DNA of 64,000 nucleotides from Rhodocyclaceae bacterium. Lineage in GTDB: Bacteria > Pseudomonadota > Gammaproteobacteria > Burkholderiales > Rhodocyclaceae. The stretch is taken from assembly GCA_028714035.1 (NCBI GenBank), contig JAQTNA010000008.1, positions 1-64,000 of the forward strand. Direction: 5' to 3'. The notes under the pieces were generated by a model. The model searched no databases. It had not been told where the DNA came from and was given only the letters and a program-made list of their open reading frames with translations. Position 1 is the stretch's first letter. Each line of letters opens with the position of its first letter. The position numbers and the translations under genes are program-made. Positions 1-8,994 of the stretch are shown here, piece by piece.

Positions 1-254
1 CAGCCCTCGCGGACTTGCCCTTGCCTTCGGCTAGTGGTTATCATAGAAGCATGACACTTCCATGTCGGTGCTCCCACAGGGGACTTCCACCCCATCACAT
101 CGCGCCCATGCTGGGCGCACACCCGGCGGTGCAGGGGACGCTGCGCGATAAAGCCGCGCCGCGCCCCTGACCTTGAACGTTAGGTTTTTCCGGGTCCGTG
201 AATGCTGGTGTCGGCCCACTTGCACGGCGCTAACATATTTGTTATCGTTGCGCC
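1..254. other. Non-coding stretch before a toxin-antitoxin pair, with an attC-like half site
   Basis: No convincing gene is seen here. An imperfect stem (GGGGACG at about 133-139 against CGCCCCTG at about 162-169) is followed by GTTAGGT at 179-185, which fits the integron R' core consensus GTTRRRY. A matching RYYYAAC partner box is not visible upstream, so a complete attC site cannot be claimed. The toxin-antitoxin pair just downstream is typical integron-cassette cargo, which is the only contextual support. Confidence 0.25.
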
Positions 255-587
255 GTGAACTACACGATCACCTACTACAGTGAGGCGGTGGAGGAAGAAA
301 TTCTCGAGCTGCCCGATACGTTGGCCGCACGCTACATCGTGCTGACGCGCCGCATGGTTGCTCTCGGCCCCAACCTCGGCGAGCCTCACACCAAGGCATT
401 CGGCGAGGGGCTTTTCGAGTTGCGGCTCAAGGGCGCGGAGGGCATAGCCCGCGTGTTCTTTTGCACACTCATAGGCAAACGCATCGTCATGCTTCACAGC
501 TTCATCAAGAAAACGGACCGCACACCAGCGCGGGACAAGGAAATCGCCGAAAATCGAATGAAGGAGATCAAACGTGCACACGCATGA
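255..587 (+). CDS. HigB/RelE-like toxin of the phage Gp49-like family
   Basis: A 110-residue protein with the layout of the Gp49-like (PF05973) HigB/RelE superfamily: an N-terminal YYSEAVEEEILELP helix, a central FGEGLFELRLKG strand pair, then ARVFFCTLIGKRIVMLHSFIKKT. The FELR...R.FF...LLHSF.KK pattern is the hallmark of ribosome-dependent mRNA interferases. By family it should cleave mRNA during translation when its antitoxin is lost. The gene starts with GTG and overlaps the downstream HTH gene by 14 bp, the toxin-first order of higBA operons. Activity itself is inferred. Confidence 0.85.
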   Translation: MNYTITYYSEAVEEEILELPDTLAARYIVLTRRMVALGPNLGEPHTKAFGEGLFELRLKGAEGIARVFFCTLIGKRIVMLHSFIKKTDRTPARDKEIAENRMKEIKRAHA

Positions 588-861
588 TCAAGTCGTAGAA
601 AAGCTGTTGGCGCGTCCGGGCGTTCGCGCCGAAGTTGAACGCATCGAGCGCGAGGAAGCCAGCCTGCTGGATGCCTTGCTCAAGGCACGGGAAGAGGCTG
701 GCCTCAGCCAGGCACAAGTTGCAGAACGCATGGGCACACAAGCCCCCGCCATCGCGCGCCTGGAACGATCCCTGGCCACCGGCAAGCATTCGCCTTCCAT
801 CGCTACGCTTCGCAAGTACGTCAAGGCATGTGGCAAGAGTCTGGTCTTGCGCGTTGCGTGA
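574..861 (+). CDS. XRE-family HTH antitoxin (HigA-like)
   Basis: A 95-residue protein with a helix-turn-helix at about residues 43-80 (AGLSQAQVAERMGTQAPAIARLER) and a short C-terminal strand KSLVLRV. It follows the Gp49-like toxin with a 14-bp overlap, so the pair is read as a type II toxin-antitoxin unit. It would neutralise the toxin and repress its own promoter. The GTG start at 574 is supported by AAGGAG seven bases upstream; a nearby ATG at 584 is out of frame. Confidence 0.85.
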   Translation: MHTHDQVVEKLLARPGVRAEVERIEREEASLLDALLKAREEAGLSQAQVAERMGTQAPAIARLERSLATGKHSPSIATLRKYVKACGKSLVLRVA

Positions 862-951
862 GCGTGAGAAAACCTGACCAGTCGCTCGGCCGGAAAGGCT
901 TGGCGGGTGCCAGCCGTGTTGACTCGCAGGCTTCGGTTTGCGCCTTCGCGT

Positions 952-970
952 CCCCGTATCGAGTACGGGG
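952..970. other. Perfect 7-bp stem-loop between antitoxin and ruvC
   Basis: CCCCGTA (952-958), a 5-nt loop and TACGGGG (964-970) form a perfect hairpin between the two convergent genes. No run of T follows in either direction, so it may be a weak or factor-dependent terminator. The remainder of 862-996 shows nothing else. Confidence 0.35.
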
Positions 971-996
971 CAGGCTTTTGCGGTGAGGTTTTGAAT

Positions 997-1539
997 TTAC
1001 ACCAGTCGCCCGCCCCTGACCCGGTAGCCGGCGGTGGCGATGGCGCCCAGGCCCTGGCCGCCGTGGGCGTGGCAGATGGCGCAGGCCAGGGCGTCGGCGG
1101 CATCCGGGCTGGGATCGCCCGTGAGCGCCAAGAGGCGTTTGACCATGTGCTGCACCTGTTCCTTGGCGGCATGCCCGTTGCCCACCACCGCCTGCTTCAC
1201 CTGGAGCGCCGTGTATTCCGCCACCGGCAGGCCGGCCGCCACGGCGGCGCAGATGGCCGCCCCCCGGGCCTGGCCCAGGAGCAGGGTGGATTGGGGGTTC
1301 ACGTTCACGAACACTTTTTCGATGGCCACCTGGTCCGGCTTATGCAGGGCCAAGAGTTCGGTGAGCCCCGCGAAGATCGTGCCCAGTCGTGCAGGCAGGT
1401 CGGCTGCGGAATCGCTCTTGATGCAGCCGCTGGTGACATAGCTGAGCTTGTTCCCGCTCTTCTCGATGACACCGAAGCCGGTGATGCGCAGGCCGGGGTC
1501 TATGCCCAGGATACGGGTGGAGATGCCGGGGTCCGTCAT
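997..1539 (-). CDS. ruvC: Crossover junction endodeoxyribonuclease RuvC
   Basis: A 180-residue protein of normal RuvC length. It resolves Holliday junctions with RuvAB. The RNase H-fold acidic residues are visible: D14 in LGIDPGL, E in VAIEKVFV, and the [12 protein letters not shown] segment near the C-terminus. ruvA and ruvB are not adjacent in the window. Its neighbour yebC is a common ruvC partner in Proteobacteria and lies upstream on the same strand. A copy of the dispersed palindromic element fills the gap to yebC, and the end of its arm lies exactly 15 nt before the ATG. Confidence 0.96.
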   Translation of the reverse strand: MTDPGISTRILGIDPGLRITGFGVIEKSGNKLSYVTSGCIKSDSAADLPARLGTIFAGLTELLALHKPDQVAIEKVFVNVNPQSTLLLGQARGAAICAAVAAGLPVAEYTALQVKQAVVGNGHAAKEQVQHMVKRLLALTGDPSPDAADALACAICHAHGGQGLGAIATAGYRVRGGRLV

Positions 1540-1554
1540 CTCGGAAAAGGCGAT

Positions 1555-1686
1555 TTGAACCGCAGAGGCGCAGAGGCGAGAAGGAAAGTCAAAACCTGAT
1601 CTGTCAATGCCTTGGCATCTTCCAGGGAGGCGCCAAGACTCTTGAAAATCATGGTTTTCTCAGCGCCTCAGCGCCCCTGCGGTTCA
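1555..1686. repeat. Dispersed palindromic element, copy 1 (yebC-ruvC gap)
   Basis: The left arm TTGAACCGCAGAGGCGCAGA (1555-1574) and right arm ending GCGCCCCTGCGGTTCA (about 1671-1686) are inverted copies around an interior unlike the other copies. It fills almost the whole 158-bp gap between yebC and ruvC; on the minus strand the arm ends 15 nt before the ruvC ATG. Confidence 0.85.
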
Positions 1687-1697
1687 TCATTTCTTGC

Positions 1698-2423
1698 TTA
1701 CTCCTCGATGACGGCGTTGGAGTACACCTCCTGCACGTCGTCCAGGTTCTCCAGCGCGTCCAGGAGCTTCTGCATCTTGATGGCGTCGTCGCCCGTGAAT
1801 TCGGTCTCGGTGGAGGCCTTCATGGTGACTTCGCCGAACTCGGCCTTGAAACCGGCCTTCTCCAGGGCTTCCTTGATGCTGACGAACTCGTAGGGCGGCG
1901 TCACCACCTCGATGCTGCCGTCCTCGTTGGTGACGATGTCCTCGGCGCCCGCTTCCAGGGCCGCTTCCATGAGGGCATCCTCATCCGTGCCGGGGGCGTA
2001 CACCAGCTGGCCGCAGTGCTTGAACAGGAAGGCCACGGAGCCGTCGGTGCCCATGTTGCCGCCGTACTTGGCGAAGGCATGGCGCACTTCCGCCACGGTG
2101 CGGGTGCGGTTGTCGGTCATGGTATCCACGATGATCGCCGCGCCGCCGATGCCGTAGCCCTCGTAGCGGATTTCCTCGTAGTTCGCGCCTTCCAGTTCAC
2201 CGGCGCCGCGCTGGGCCGCGCGCATCACCGTGTCCTTGGGCATGTTGTTCTCGGAGGCCTTGTCCATGGCCAGGCGCAGGCGCGGGTTCATGGTCGGGTC
2301 GCCGCCGCCCAGGCGGGCCGCCACGGTGATCTCCTTGATCAGGCGGGTGAAGATCTTGCCACGCTTGGCGTCGGTGGCAGCTTTCTTGTGCTTGATGTTC
2401 GCCCATTTGGAATGGCCGGCCAT
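1698..2423 (-). CDS. yebC: YebC/PmpR family protein
   Basis: A 241-residue protein beginning with the invariant [22 protein letters not shown] signature of the YebC/TACO1 family and carrying [18 protein letters not shown] and the acidic C-terminal domain. Members have been described both as DNA-binding regulators (PmpR) and, more recently, as ribosome-associated factors that relieve stalling; the sequence does not decide between the two. It lies upstream of ruvC in the same direction, an order widespread in Proteobacteria. Confidence 0.95.
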   Translation of the reverse strand: MAGHSKWANIKHKKAATDAKRGKIFTRLIKEITVAARLGGGDPTMNPRLRLAMDKASENNMPKDTVMRAAQRGAGELEGANYEEIRYEGYGIGGAAIIVDTMTDNRTRTVAEVRHAFAKYGGNMGTDGSVAFLFKHCGQLVYAPGTDEDALMEAALEAGAEDIVTNEDGSIEVVTPPYEFVSIKEALEKAGFKAEFGEVTMKASTETEFTGDDAIKMQKLLDALENLDDVQEVYSNAVIEE

Positions 2424-2530
2424 AGGTACCTCGAAAAGACGTAAGTGTTGATAGAATCAGCGGGGTGAGATGAGGGAAAGGGGCGAACTTTCGGAGTGTC
2501 CGATTTGATCGGCCAGCGAACCGCCAGGGC

Positions 2531-2580
2531 GATTCGCCCCCTCACCCCCAGCCCCTCTCCCTCAAGGGGCGAGGGGAGCT
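2531..2580. repeat. C/G-rich inverted repeat (CCCCTCACCC type)
   Basis: A CCCCCTCACCCCCAGCCCCT tract followed by CCCTCAAGGGGCGAGGGGAG lies in the divergent gap between yebC and the HerA-like gene. A related G-rich hairpin occurs inside cbbO at about 34163-34200. The wider gap 2424-2635 otherwise holds only promoter-like sequence. Confidence 0.6.
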
Positions 2581-2635
2581 TCGTGAGTCGCTGAGCGACT
2601 ATGCGAGAACGGCGCATTATACCCAAGGACAGAAC

Positions 2636-4204
2636 ATGATCGAGCCCTTACTCATCGCCCAGACCGGCAGCGGCAAGCAGCGGCGGACGCTGGAACTCTT
2701 GCCGGCCATGGCCAACCGCCACGGCCTGATTGCCGGGGCTACCGGCACGGGCAAGACCGTCACCCTGCAAACCCTGGCGGAACGCCTGTCGTCCATAGGC
2801 GTGCCGGTGTTCATGGCGGACGTGAAAGGCGACCTCTCGGGCATCGGCGCCCCGGGCCAGATCACGCCCAAGTTCAAACAGCGCCTGGAGTCCCTGGGTC
2901 TTGCCAAGGATTTCAATCCCCGCGCCTGTCCGGTGGCGTTCTGGGATGTGTATGGGGAAAACGGGCACCCGGTGCGCGCCACCATCTCGGACATGGGGCC
3001 GCTCCTGCTCTCCCGGCTGCTCAACCTGAACGAAACCCAGTCCGGCGTGCTGCAACTGGTGTTCCGCATCGCCGACGACGGAGGGCTGCTGCTGCTGGAC
3101 ATGAAGGATCTGCGGGCCATGGTGCAGCACGTGGGCGAGCATGCCAAGGACTACACCACGGAATACGGCAACATCTCCACCGCCTCCATCGGCGCCATCC
3201 AGCGCGGCCTGCTCACCCTGGAGGAACAGGGGGCGGACAAGTTCTTCGGCGAGCCCATGCTGGACATCGCTGACCTGATGCAGACCGACGCCGACGGCCG
3301 GGGCGTGGTGAACATCCTGGCCGCAGAGAAGCTCTATCTCTCGCCCCGGCTCTACGGCACCTTCCTTCTCTGGCTGCTCTCGGAATTGTTCGAGCAACTG
3401 CCGGAAGCGGGCGACCTGGAGAAGCCCAAGCTGGTGTTCTTCTTCGATGAAGCCCACCTGCTGTTCTCCGATGCCTCCCCGGTGCTGCTGCAGAAGATCG
3501 AGCAGGTGGTGCGCCTCATCCGCTCCAAGGGCGTGGGGGTTTGGTTCGTCACGCAAAACCCCCTGGATGTGCCCGAGACCGTGCTGGGGCAACTGGGCAA
3601 CCGGGTGCAGCATGCCCTGCGCGCCTTCACGCCGCGGGACCAGAAGGCGGTGAAGACGGCGGCCGAGACACTGCGCGCCAACCCGGCTTTTGACGCCGCC
3701 GCGGCCATCACGGAACTTGGGGTGGGCGAGGCGCTGCTCTCGTTCCTGGATACCCAGGGCCGCCCCGGCATGGTGGAGCGCTGCCTGGTGCTGCCGCCCG
3801 CCTCCCGCATCGGCCCGCTCACGGCGGACGAGCGCAGCACCATCATCCGCTCCTCCCTGATCTACGGCCATTACGAGCAGACCGAGGATCGGGTGTCCGC
3901 CTTCGAGAAGCTCAGGGGCGAGGCGGCGCCGGCAAACAATGCGGGGGCCGCCAGCCACCCGGATGACGGCAACGCCTGGGGCAGCGCCGGCGGCTCCCAA
4001 CCGGCACAGACGTCCAACCAGGGCGGCGGCTTCCTCGGCGGACTGGGCGGCATGCTGGAGGAGGTAATGGGGGGTGGCGGCACCCGGCGCCGGGATTCCG
4101 TGGTGGAGACCGCCCTGAGAAGCGCCGCCCGCACCATCGGCTCCCAGGTGGGCAAGGAAATCATCCGCGGCGTGCTCGGTTCCATCCTGGGCGGCCGCAG
4201 ATAG
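2636..4204 (+). CDS. HerA-like DUF853 ATPase (YjgR family)
   Basis: A 522-residue P-loop ATPase of the DUF853/HerA-like family. Walker A is GATGTGKT at residues 34-41 and Walker B is the [12 protein letters not shown] segment near residue 265, followed by [38 protein letters not shown], typical of VirB4/HerA-type motors. The C-terminus is low-complexity and glycine-rich ([21 protein letters not shown]), as in E. coli YjgR. The cellular role of the family is not established; no nuclease partner such as NurA is next to it. Confidence 0.88.
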   Translation: MIEPLLIAQTGSGKQRRTLELLPAMANRHGLIAGATGTGKTVTLQTLAERLSSIGVPVFMADVKGDLSGIGAPGQITPKFKQRLESLGLAKDFNPRACPVAFWDVYGENGHPVRATISDMGPLLLSRLLNLNETQSGVLQLVFRIADDGGLLLLDMKDLRAMVQHVGEHAKDYTTEYGNISTASIGAIQRGLLTLEEQGADKFFGEPMLDIADLMQTDADGRGVVNILAAEKLYLSPRLYGTFLLWLLSELFEQLPEAGDLEKPKLVFFFDEAHLLFSDASPVLLQKIEQVVRLIRSKGVGVWFVTQNPLDVPETVLGQLGNRVQHALRAFTPRDQKAVKTAAETLRANPAFDAAAAITELGVGEALLSFLDTQGRPGMVERCLVLPPASRIGPLTADERSTIIRSSLIYGHYEQTEDRVSAFEKLRGEAAPANNAGAASHPDDGNAWGSAGGSQPAQTSNQGGGFLGGLGGMLEEVMGGGGTRRRDSVVETALRSAARTIGSQVGKEIIRGVLGSILGGRR

Positions 4205-4230
4205 CAGGTCATCTGGCCGGGGAGACATCC

Positions 4231-4611
4231 ATGTCCTACCAACTGACCGTCATCCAGAAGCCCGGCTATCTGCACGCGATCGTGACCGGCAGCAACAGCA
4301 AGGAGAATGTGATCGGCTACCTCCAGGACCTGATGCGGGAGTGCGAACTTCGATCTTCGGACCGGGTGCTGATCGAGGAAAGGCTGGCGGGGCCACGGGT
4401 GGGCACCCTGGATGCCTTCTCCATCGCCTCGGAAAACAGCGCCCAGGCCCACGGACGCTTCGAGGCGATCGCCTACGTGGACCGGAACGCCGAGGGCGAC
4501 CTGATGAAGTTCGCCGAGACCGTGGCGGTCAACCGTGGACTGCCCCTGAGGCTGTTCTCGTCCGTGGCCGAGGCCGAAAAATGGCTGGCGGAAAAGCCGG
4601 GCGAAGGGTGA
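4231..4611 (+). CDS. Small SpoIIAA/STAS-like protein
   Basis: A 126-residue soluble protein. The start MSYQLTVIQKPGYLHAIVTG, the middle RVLIEERLAGPR and the end FAETVAVNRGLPLRLFSSVAEAEKWL match the general pattern of SpoIIAA-like (PF11964) proteins, with alternating strands and helices and a terminal EAE.WL helix. Its function is unknown. It sits 26 bp after the HerA-like gene in the same direction with a good GGGGAG site, so it may be cotranscribed. The family assignment is by pattern only. Confidence 0.6.
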   Translation: MSYQLTVIQKPGYLHAIVTGSNSKENVIGYLQDLMRECELRSSDRVLIEERLAGPRVGTLDAFSIASENSAQAHGRFEAIAYVDRNAEGDLMKFAETVAVNRGLPLRLFSSVAEAEKWLAEKPGEG

Positions 4612-4714
4612 CGAACACCCGGTAGCCAGCTCCGAACGGAATTCTCCCCGCATTTTCCGGCACTTGCATGCCCCGGCAGCGTAAAATGCGCGTTTTGCGC
4701 AAACCGGATTAAGC

Positions 4715-5662
4715 ATGTCCATTCAATGGTTTCCCGGCCACATGACGGCGGCGAAGAAGAAAGCCGCCGAGACCATGGCCCAGACTGACGTGGTGATCGA
4801 GGTGCTCGACGCCCGCCTGCCCATGGCCAGCTGCAATCCCATGATCGAGGAGCTGCGCGTCTTCCGCCAGCGGCCCTGCCTCAAGCTGCTCAACAAGGCC
4901 GACCTGGCCGACCCGGTGGTCACCGCCGCCTGGATACGCCACTTCCAGACACAGAAGGGCGTGCACGCCGTCGCCCTGTCGTGCAAGAAGCCCGGCGACG
5001 TGGCCAAGGTGGGCCGTCTCTGCCTGGAACTGGCGCCGCACCGCGGCACCAGCCTGAAACCCCTGCGCATGATGATCATGGGCATCCCCAACGTGGGCAA
5101 GTCCACGCTGATGAACGCCCTGCTCAAGCGCCGGGTGGCCGCCGTGGGCGACGAACCGGCCATCACCAAGTCCCAGGCCCGTTACGATCTGAACGACCAC
5201 ATGGTCCTGGTGGATACCCCGGGCCTCATGTGGCCCAAGATTCAGCACCCGGACGACGGACTGATGCTGGCCGCCAGCCACGCCATCGGCAAGAACGCCC
5301 TGATAGACATGGAAGTGGCCAGTTTCCTGGGCAGCCTCTTGATCCGACGCTATCCGCGCCTGATCGCCGCCCGCTACGGCTGCGCCACCGAGGGCATGGA
5401 CGGCCCGGCCCTGATCGAGGCCGTGGCCCGCCGCCGTGGCTACCTGATCAAGGGCGGCGCGCCGGACCTGGAAAAAGCGGCCCTGGCCCTGGTCCAGGAT
5501 TATCGCGACGGCGCCCTGGGGCGCATCAGCCTGGAAACGCCGACCAGCCGGGCCGCCATGCTCGCCGAACATGCGCGCCGTGCCAGCGAGCCGCCCCCCG
5601 CTCCTGCGCCCGAAGAGGAGACCTCGGAAATCGAGTCCGTCCCGGCCGACCCGGAGGCGTGA
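4715..5662 (+). CDS. ylqF: Ribosome biogenesis GTPase YlqF/RbgA
   Basis: A 315-residue circularly permuted GTPase: the NKADL (G4) motif near residue 54 comes before the P-loop GIPNVGKST near residue 126 and the DTPGL (G3) motif near residue 168. It opens with the family signature IQWFPGHMTAAKKK. RbgA acts late in 50S subunit assembly. The final 40 residues are a proline- and glutamate-rich tail (EPPPAPAPEEETSEIE) not needed for the fold. It appears to be a single transcription unit. Confidence 0.93.
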   Translation: MSIQWFPGHMTAAKKKAAETMAQTDVVIEVLDARLPMASCNPMIEELRVFRQRPCLKLLNKADLADPVVTAAWIRHFQTQKGVHAVALSCKKPGDVAKVGRLCLELAPHRGTSLKPLRMMIMGIPNVGKSTLMNALLKRRVAAVGDEPAITKSQARYDLNDHMVLVDTPGLMWPKIQHPDDGLMLAASHAIGKNALIDMEVASFLGSLLIRRYPRLIAARYGCATEGMDGPALIEAVARRRGYLIKGGAPDLEKAALALVQDYRDGALGRISLETPTSRAAMLAEHARRASEPPPAPAPEEETSEIESVPADPEA

Positions 5663-5704
5663 CGGCCCCCTCTGGCGACCACCAAAAGAAAACAGGAAAG
5701 CCTG

Positions 5705-5733
5705 TTGCACGCGGCCGGGAATAGGCGTACAAA
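5705..5733 (+). promoter_or_regulatory. Putative sigma-70 promoter for a small RNA
   Basis: TTGCAC (5705-5710) and TACAAA (5728-5733) are separated by exactly 17 bp. No credible reading frame follows, but a train of hairpins and a terminator does. A start near 5740 is predicted. Confidence 0.4.
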
Positions 5734-5739
5734 GGAACT

Positions 5740-5882
5740 GTAGTTTCGTGTTGCAACCTGGAAGGGAGCGATTATTGAGATTGCAGACTGTGGTTGATAT
5801 CCGTTGAGTACCCAGACCGGAATCTCCGGAGATCGGTGCGCAATGCACCGAAAACAAACGCCGCGCAATGCGGCGTTTTTGT
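5740..5882 (+). ncRNA. Candidate small RNA, about 140 nt
   Basis: The region after rbgA has no plausible gene, yet shows a promoter-like pair upstream and three consecutive perfect hairpins at its end: CCGGA-ATC-TCCGG (5817-5829), CGGTGC-GCAAT-GCACCG (5834-5850) and CGCCGC-GCAAT-GCGGCG (5859-5875) followed by TTTTT. The last two have the same five-base loop. It is not 4.5S RNA or tmRNA by their signature motifs, and I could not assign a family. A long rbgA 3' untranslated region is the alternative. Confidence 0.4.
5859..5880 (+). terminator. Intrinsic terminator after rbgA / candidate sRNA
   Basis: CGCCGC (5859-5864), loop GCAAT and GCGGCG (5870-5875) are followed by TTTTT. Confidence 0.85.
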
Positions 5883-5952
5883 TGTGTCCTTTTGTTGCGT
5901 CCCTTTCCGGGGTGCCTCCCGCAACCCGAAGAAAATGGCCCGCGTGCCCGGG

Positions 5953-7710
5953 CTACCGATCCCGTTCCCTGGAGAACCACTTCAGCACGGTCGCAAACAG
6001 GGCGTCCGGGTCCACGGGTTTGGCGATGAAATCGTTCATACCCGCCGCGAAGCAGCGCGCCCTGTCCTCCACGAAGGCGTTTGCCGTCATGGCGAGGATC
6101 GGCACCTTCGCCCCGTTGGGCAACTGGCGTATCCGGCGCGTGGCTTCGAGGCCATCCATGCGCGGCATCTGCATGTCCATCAGGATCAGGTCGTAATCAT
6201 TCCTGCCGGCGAGCTCCAGCGCCTGAACACCATCCTCGGCGACGTCCATGGTCTGGCCTGCGTCCCCCAGGAGTTCCAGGGTAACTTCCCGGTTGATCGG
6301 TTCGTCCTCGGCCAGCAGTATCCGGCGGCCGCGAAAATCCCGGGCCAGCGTGGCCTCGGCCGAGCTTGCCAAGAGGGAGTCTACGGCATCGGCCGCCACC
6401 TTGCCCTTCCTGAGCCGTGCCGTGAACCAGAAGGTGCTGCCGACACCGGGGGTGCTGACCACGCCGGTATCGCCTCCCATCAGTTGCGCGAGCTTCCGCG
6501 TGATGGAAAGTCCCAGTCCGGTTCCGCCGTACTGCCGAGTAATGGAGTTGTCGGCCTGCTCGAAGGCCGAGAAGAGGCGCTCGGCCACTTCCGGCGTGAC
6601 GCCGATGCCCGTGTCCTCCACTTCGAAGCGCACCAGGACGCTGTCGTCGCAGTCCTCTTCGGCCAAGGTGCGCAGGGTGACGCGCCCGGACTCGGTGAAC
6701 TTGATGGCGTTGGTGGCATAGTTCAACATCGCCTGCTGAAGCCGGGTGGGATCACCCCGGAGATCGTGGGGTATCGCCTGGGTCTCGATGGCCAGCTTCA
6801 GATTCTTGGCCTGGGCCCGCTCGAAAAGCATGGACACCACATTGGCGGCGAGGCTGCCCACGTTGACGGCGGTGTCCTCCAGGGTGAGCTTGCCCGCCTC
6901 TATCTTGGAGAGATCCAGGATCGAATTGATGATTTCCAGCAGGTGCTGGCCGGCGGTATCAATCTTGTCCAACCGTTCGGCCTGCACGGGCGTGACGCCT
7001 GAGCGCCGAATCAGGTGCGCCATGCCGGTGATGGCGTTGAGAGGCGTGCGGATTTCATGGCTCATGTTGGACAGGAAACGGGACTTGGCCCGGTTCGCCT
7101 GGTCCGCCTTTTCCCTGGCGAGCTCCAGGTCCTGCTCCGCTTTTTTCCGCTTGTTGATTTCACGCGTGAGCTGGACCGTGCGGTTGGCCAGCTTGTCGTA
7201 CATGGCCATGATCGTGTCTATCAGGACACGCGTGGCGCCGGACATTTCGTCGTCCGCCCGTTTCTTGGCCTGTTCGAGGGATATGCCGCTGGGTAGCGCC
7301 AGGACCACCTTGGCCATCCGCTTGTCGGATTCGAGGATGTGCAGCGCCAGCCAGTGGGTCAGGAAGGAGACGATGTCCTCGATGATTTCGTCCAGGCTCC
7401 GCAGCCCCTCCTGACTCTTAAGCTCGATCACCTTGCCGATGAAGTCGCTGTGGCTGTTCTTGTGCCAGGACAGCCAGGGGTCGCCTTCGAAACACTTGTT
7501 CCAGATGCCCTCTTCGTACTGGAAATGAACGACCGTGTAGTCCTTCAGTTCATCGAAGATGGCGTTGAGCGTGGGGATGTCCGCCTGGTAGGCCAGGTGG
7601 CTGACCAGCAGGTTCAACAGTTCTATCAGGCGCCGGTGCTGGCGGTCAATCTCCTCGATGCCCGTCCTGAAGTTGTCGTTCCACGGGAATATCTCGACCC
7701 TGCCAGTCAT
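5953..7710 (-). CDS. Hybrid sensor histidine kinase with N-terminal hemerythrin domain
   Basis: A 585-residue protein. A bacteriohemerythrin domain occupies about residues 8-135, with the iron ligand pattern IDRQH, HFQYEE, WHKNSH and [12 protein letters not shown] coiled coil leads to a HisKA domain ([13 protein letters not shown]), a HATPase_c domain (N box [23 protein letters not shown]) and a C-terminal receiver ([18 protein letters not shown] in IAKPVD). No membrane segment is evident, so it probably senses O2, NO or redox state in the cytoplasm through its di-iron site. No partner regulator is adjacent. Start 7710 is chosen over the ATG at 7773 because AAGGAG precedes it; the longer form has no ribosome-binding site. 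Confidence 0.88.
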   Translation of the reverse strand: MTGRVEIFPWNDNFRTGIEEIDRQHRRLIELLNLLVSHLAYQADIPTLNAIFDELKDYTVVHFQYEEGIWNKCFEGDPWLSWHKNSHSDFIGKVIELKSQEGLRSLDEIIEDIVSFLTHWLALHILESDKRMAKVVLALPSGISLEQAKKRADDEMSGATRVLIDTIMAMYDKLANRTVQLTREINKRKKAEQDLELAREKADQANRAKSRFLSNMSHEIRTPLNAITGMAHLIRRSGVTPVQAERLDKIDTAGQHLLEIINSILDLSKIEAGKLTLEDTAVNVGSLAANVVSMLFERAQAKNLKLAIETQAIPHDLRGDPTRLQQAMLNYATNAIKFTESGRVTLRTLAEEDCDDSVLVRFEVEDTGIGVTPEVAERLFSAFEQADNSITRQYGGTGLGLSITRKLAQLMGGDTGVVSTPGVGSTFWFTARLRKGKVAADAVDSLLASSAEATLARDFRGRRILLAEDEPINREVTLELLGDAGQTMDVAEDGVQALELAGRNDYDLILMDMQMPRMDGLEATRRIRQLPNGAKVPILAMTANAFVEDRARCFAAGMNDFIAKPVDPDALFATVLKWFSRERDR

Positions 7711-8001
7711 GCCCTTGCTCCTTGCACCGGACCACCTCTTGGCCGACGGGGTTTCCGCGGCCCCACCGGACATCGCACCAGTTCAGGCGTCACGATTTGC
7801 CAGATGGGTAGGAAATCATCGTATTTCGAGGAGTGTAATACGAAATATGACGGTTCCGCGAGGGACACGGCATGGACAGGCAGCGAGCCCGGCACGGCGC
7901 ATCGAGTGTTCGCGATTCTCGAACGATGGCACGCCAATTTTTCAATTGTGCCGATCCGCCGCCTGTGGCGTAATGTGACGCTGCCCCCTCACCCGTGCCC
8001 C

Positions 8002-8949
8002 ATGCCCGCGAACACCCCCTCCCCCGCCGACCCTGCCGCCCCCGCCTCGCCGCACGCGGCGGGCTATCGCGCCGGCTTCTGGCTCGCCATCGGCGCCGCC
8101 TTCGGCTTTTCCTTCAAGGCCATCTTCGTCAAGCTGGCCTACCTGGTGCCGGGACCGGCCCCGGTGGACGCCGTGACCCTGCTGGCCCTGCGCATGGCCT
8201 TTGCCGCGCCGGCCTTCGGCGTCGCGGCCCTCCATACCCGCAGCGGCACGAGCCTGTCGCCGAAGCAGTGGCTGGCGCTGGCGGTGGTGGGTCTGGCGGG
8301 GTACTACGGCGCGAGCATCCTGGACTTCTGGGGACTCCAGTACATCACGGCGGGTCTTGAGCGGCTGATCCTGTTCACCTACCCGACCCTGACCGTGCTC
8401 ATGGGCGTGCTGTTCTTCGGCAAGGCGTTGCACCGCCGGGAGTTGTTCGCCATCCTCCTCACCTACGCCGGCGTGGCGACCGCCTTCGCCCATGACCTGC
8501 GTTTCGCGGCGGATGCCGGGACCGTCTGGGTGGGTGCGGGCCTGGTATTCGCCTCAAGCCTTTCCTACGCGATCTATCTTTCGGCGGGAGGCCAGTTCAT
8601 CCTGCGCCTGGGCAGTACCCGCTTCACGGCCCTGGCCATGGCCGTGGCCACGGGCGGCACGCTGTTGCACTACCTTCTGGCCCGCCCCTGGGACGACGTG
8701 CTGCACCAGTCCTGGCCCATCTACGCCCTGGCCCTGGCCATGGCGGTGATCTCCACCGTTTTGCCGGTATTCATGCAGTCGGCGGCCATCAAGGCCATGG
8801 GAGCGGGACCGGCCTCCCTGGTGGGCATGGTCGGCCCCCTGGCCACCATCTTCTTCGGCTGGCTGCTGCTGGGAGAGACGATTTCAGGCTGGCAGATCTT
8901 CGGCGCCGCGCTGGTGATCGCGGGAGTGTTCCTGGTGGGGAGGCGATGA
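8002..8949 (+). CDS. EamA/DMT-superfamily transporter
   Basis: A 315-residue membrane protein with about ten hydrophobic segments in two EamA repeats (about residues 28-160 and 180-315). The second ends in the usual GLLLLGETISGWQIFGAALVIAGVFLVGR type motif. The family exports or imports small metabolites; the substrate cannot be read from the sequence. The ATG at 8002 is taken as the start since the open frame upstream lies over the neighbouring kinase gene on the other strand. It faces ptsI convergently. Confidence 0.85.
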   Translation: MPANTPSPADPAAPASPHAAGYRAGFWLAIGAAFGFSFKAIFVKLAYLVPGPAPVDAVTLLALRMAFAAPAFGVAALHTRSGTSLSPKQWLALAVVGLAGYYGASILDFWGLQYITAGLERLILFTYPTLTVLMGVLFFGKALHRRELFAILLTYAGVATAFAHDLRFAADAGTVWVGAGLVFASSLSYAIYLSAGGQFILRLGSTRFTALAMAVATGGTLLHYLLARPWDDVLHQSWPIYALALAMAVISTVLPVFMQSAAIKAMGAGPASLVGMVGPLATIFFGWLLLGETISGWQIFGAALVIAGVFLVGRR

Positions 8950-8994
8950 CGGATCAGAGCTTGATCCGGAAGACCGCTCGCGCCGGGTTACCGG

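Noticed and set aside
31-225. 64-codon frame at the left edge
   Set aside because: Overlaps the stem-forming region, has no ribosome-binding site and no protein-like pattern.
5740-5882. 4.5S RNA or tmRNA in the gap after rbgA
   Set aside because: The conserved GGAAGCAGCC-type SRP motif and the tmRNA tRNA-like ends are absent.
7339-8001. N-terminal extension of the DMT transporter
   Set aside because: The open frame upstream of 8002 is the antisense of the hemerythrin kinase and lacks membrane or family sequence.
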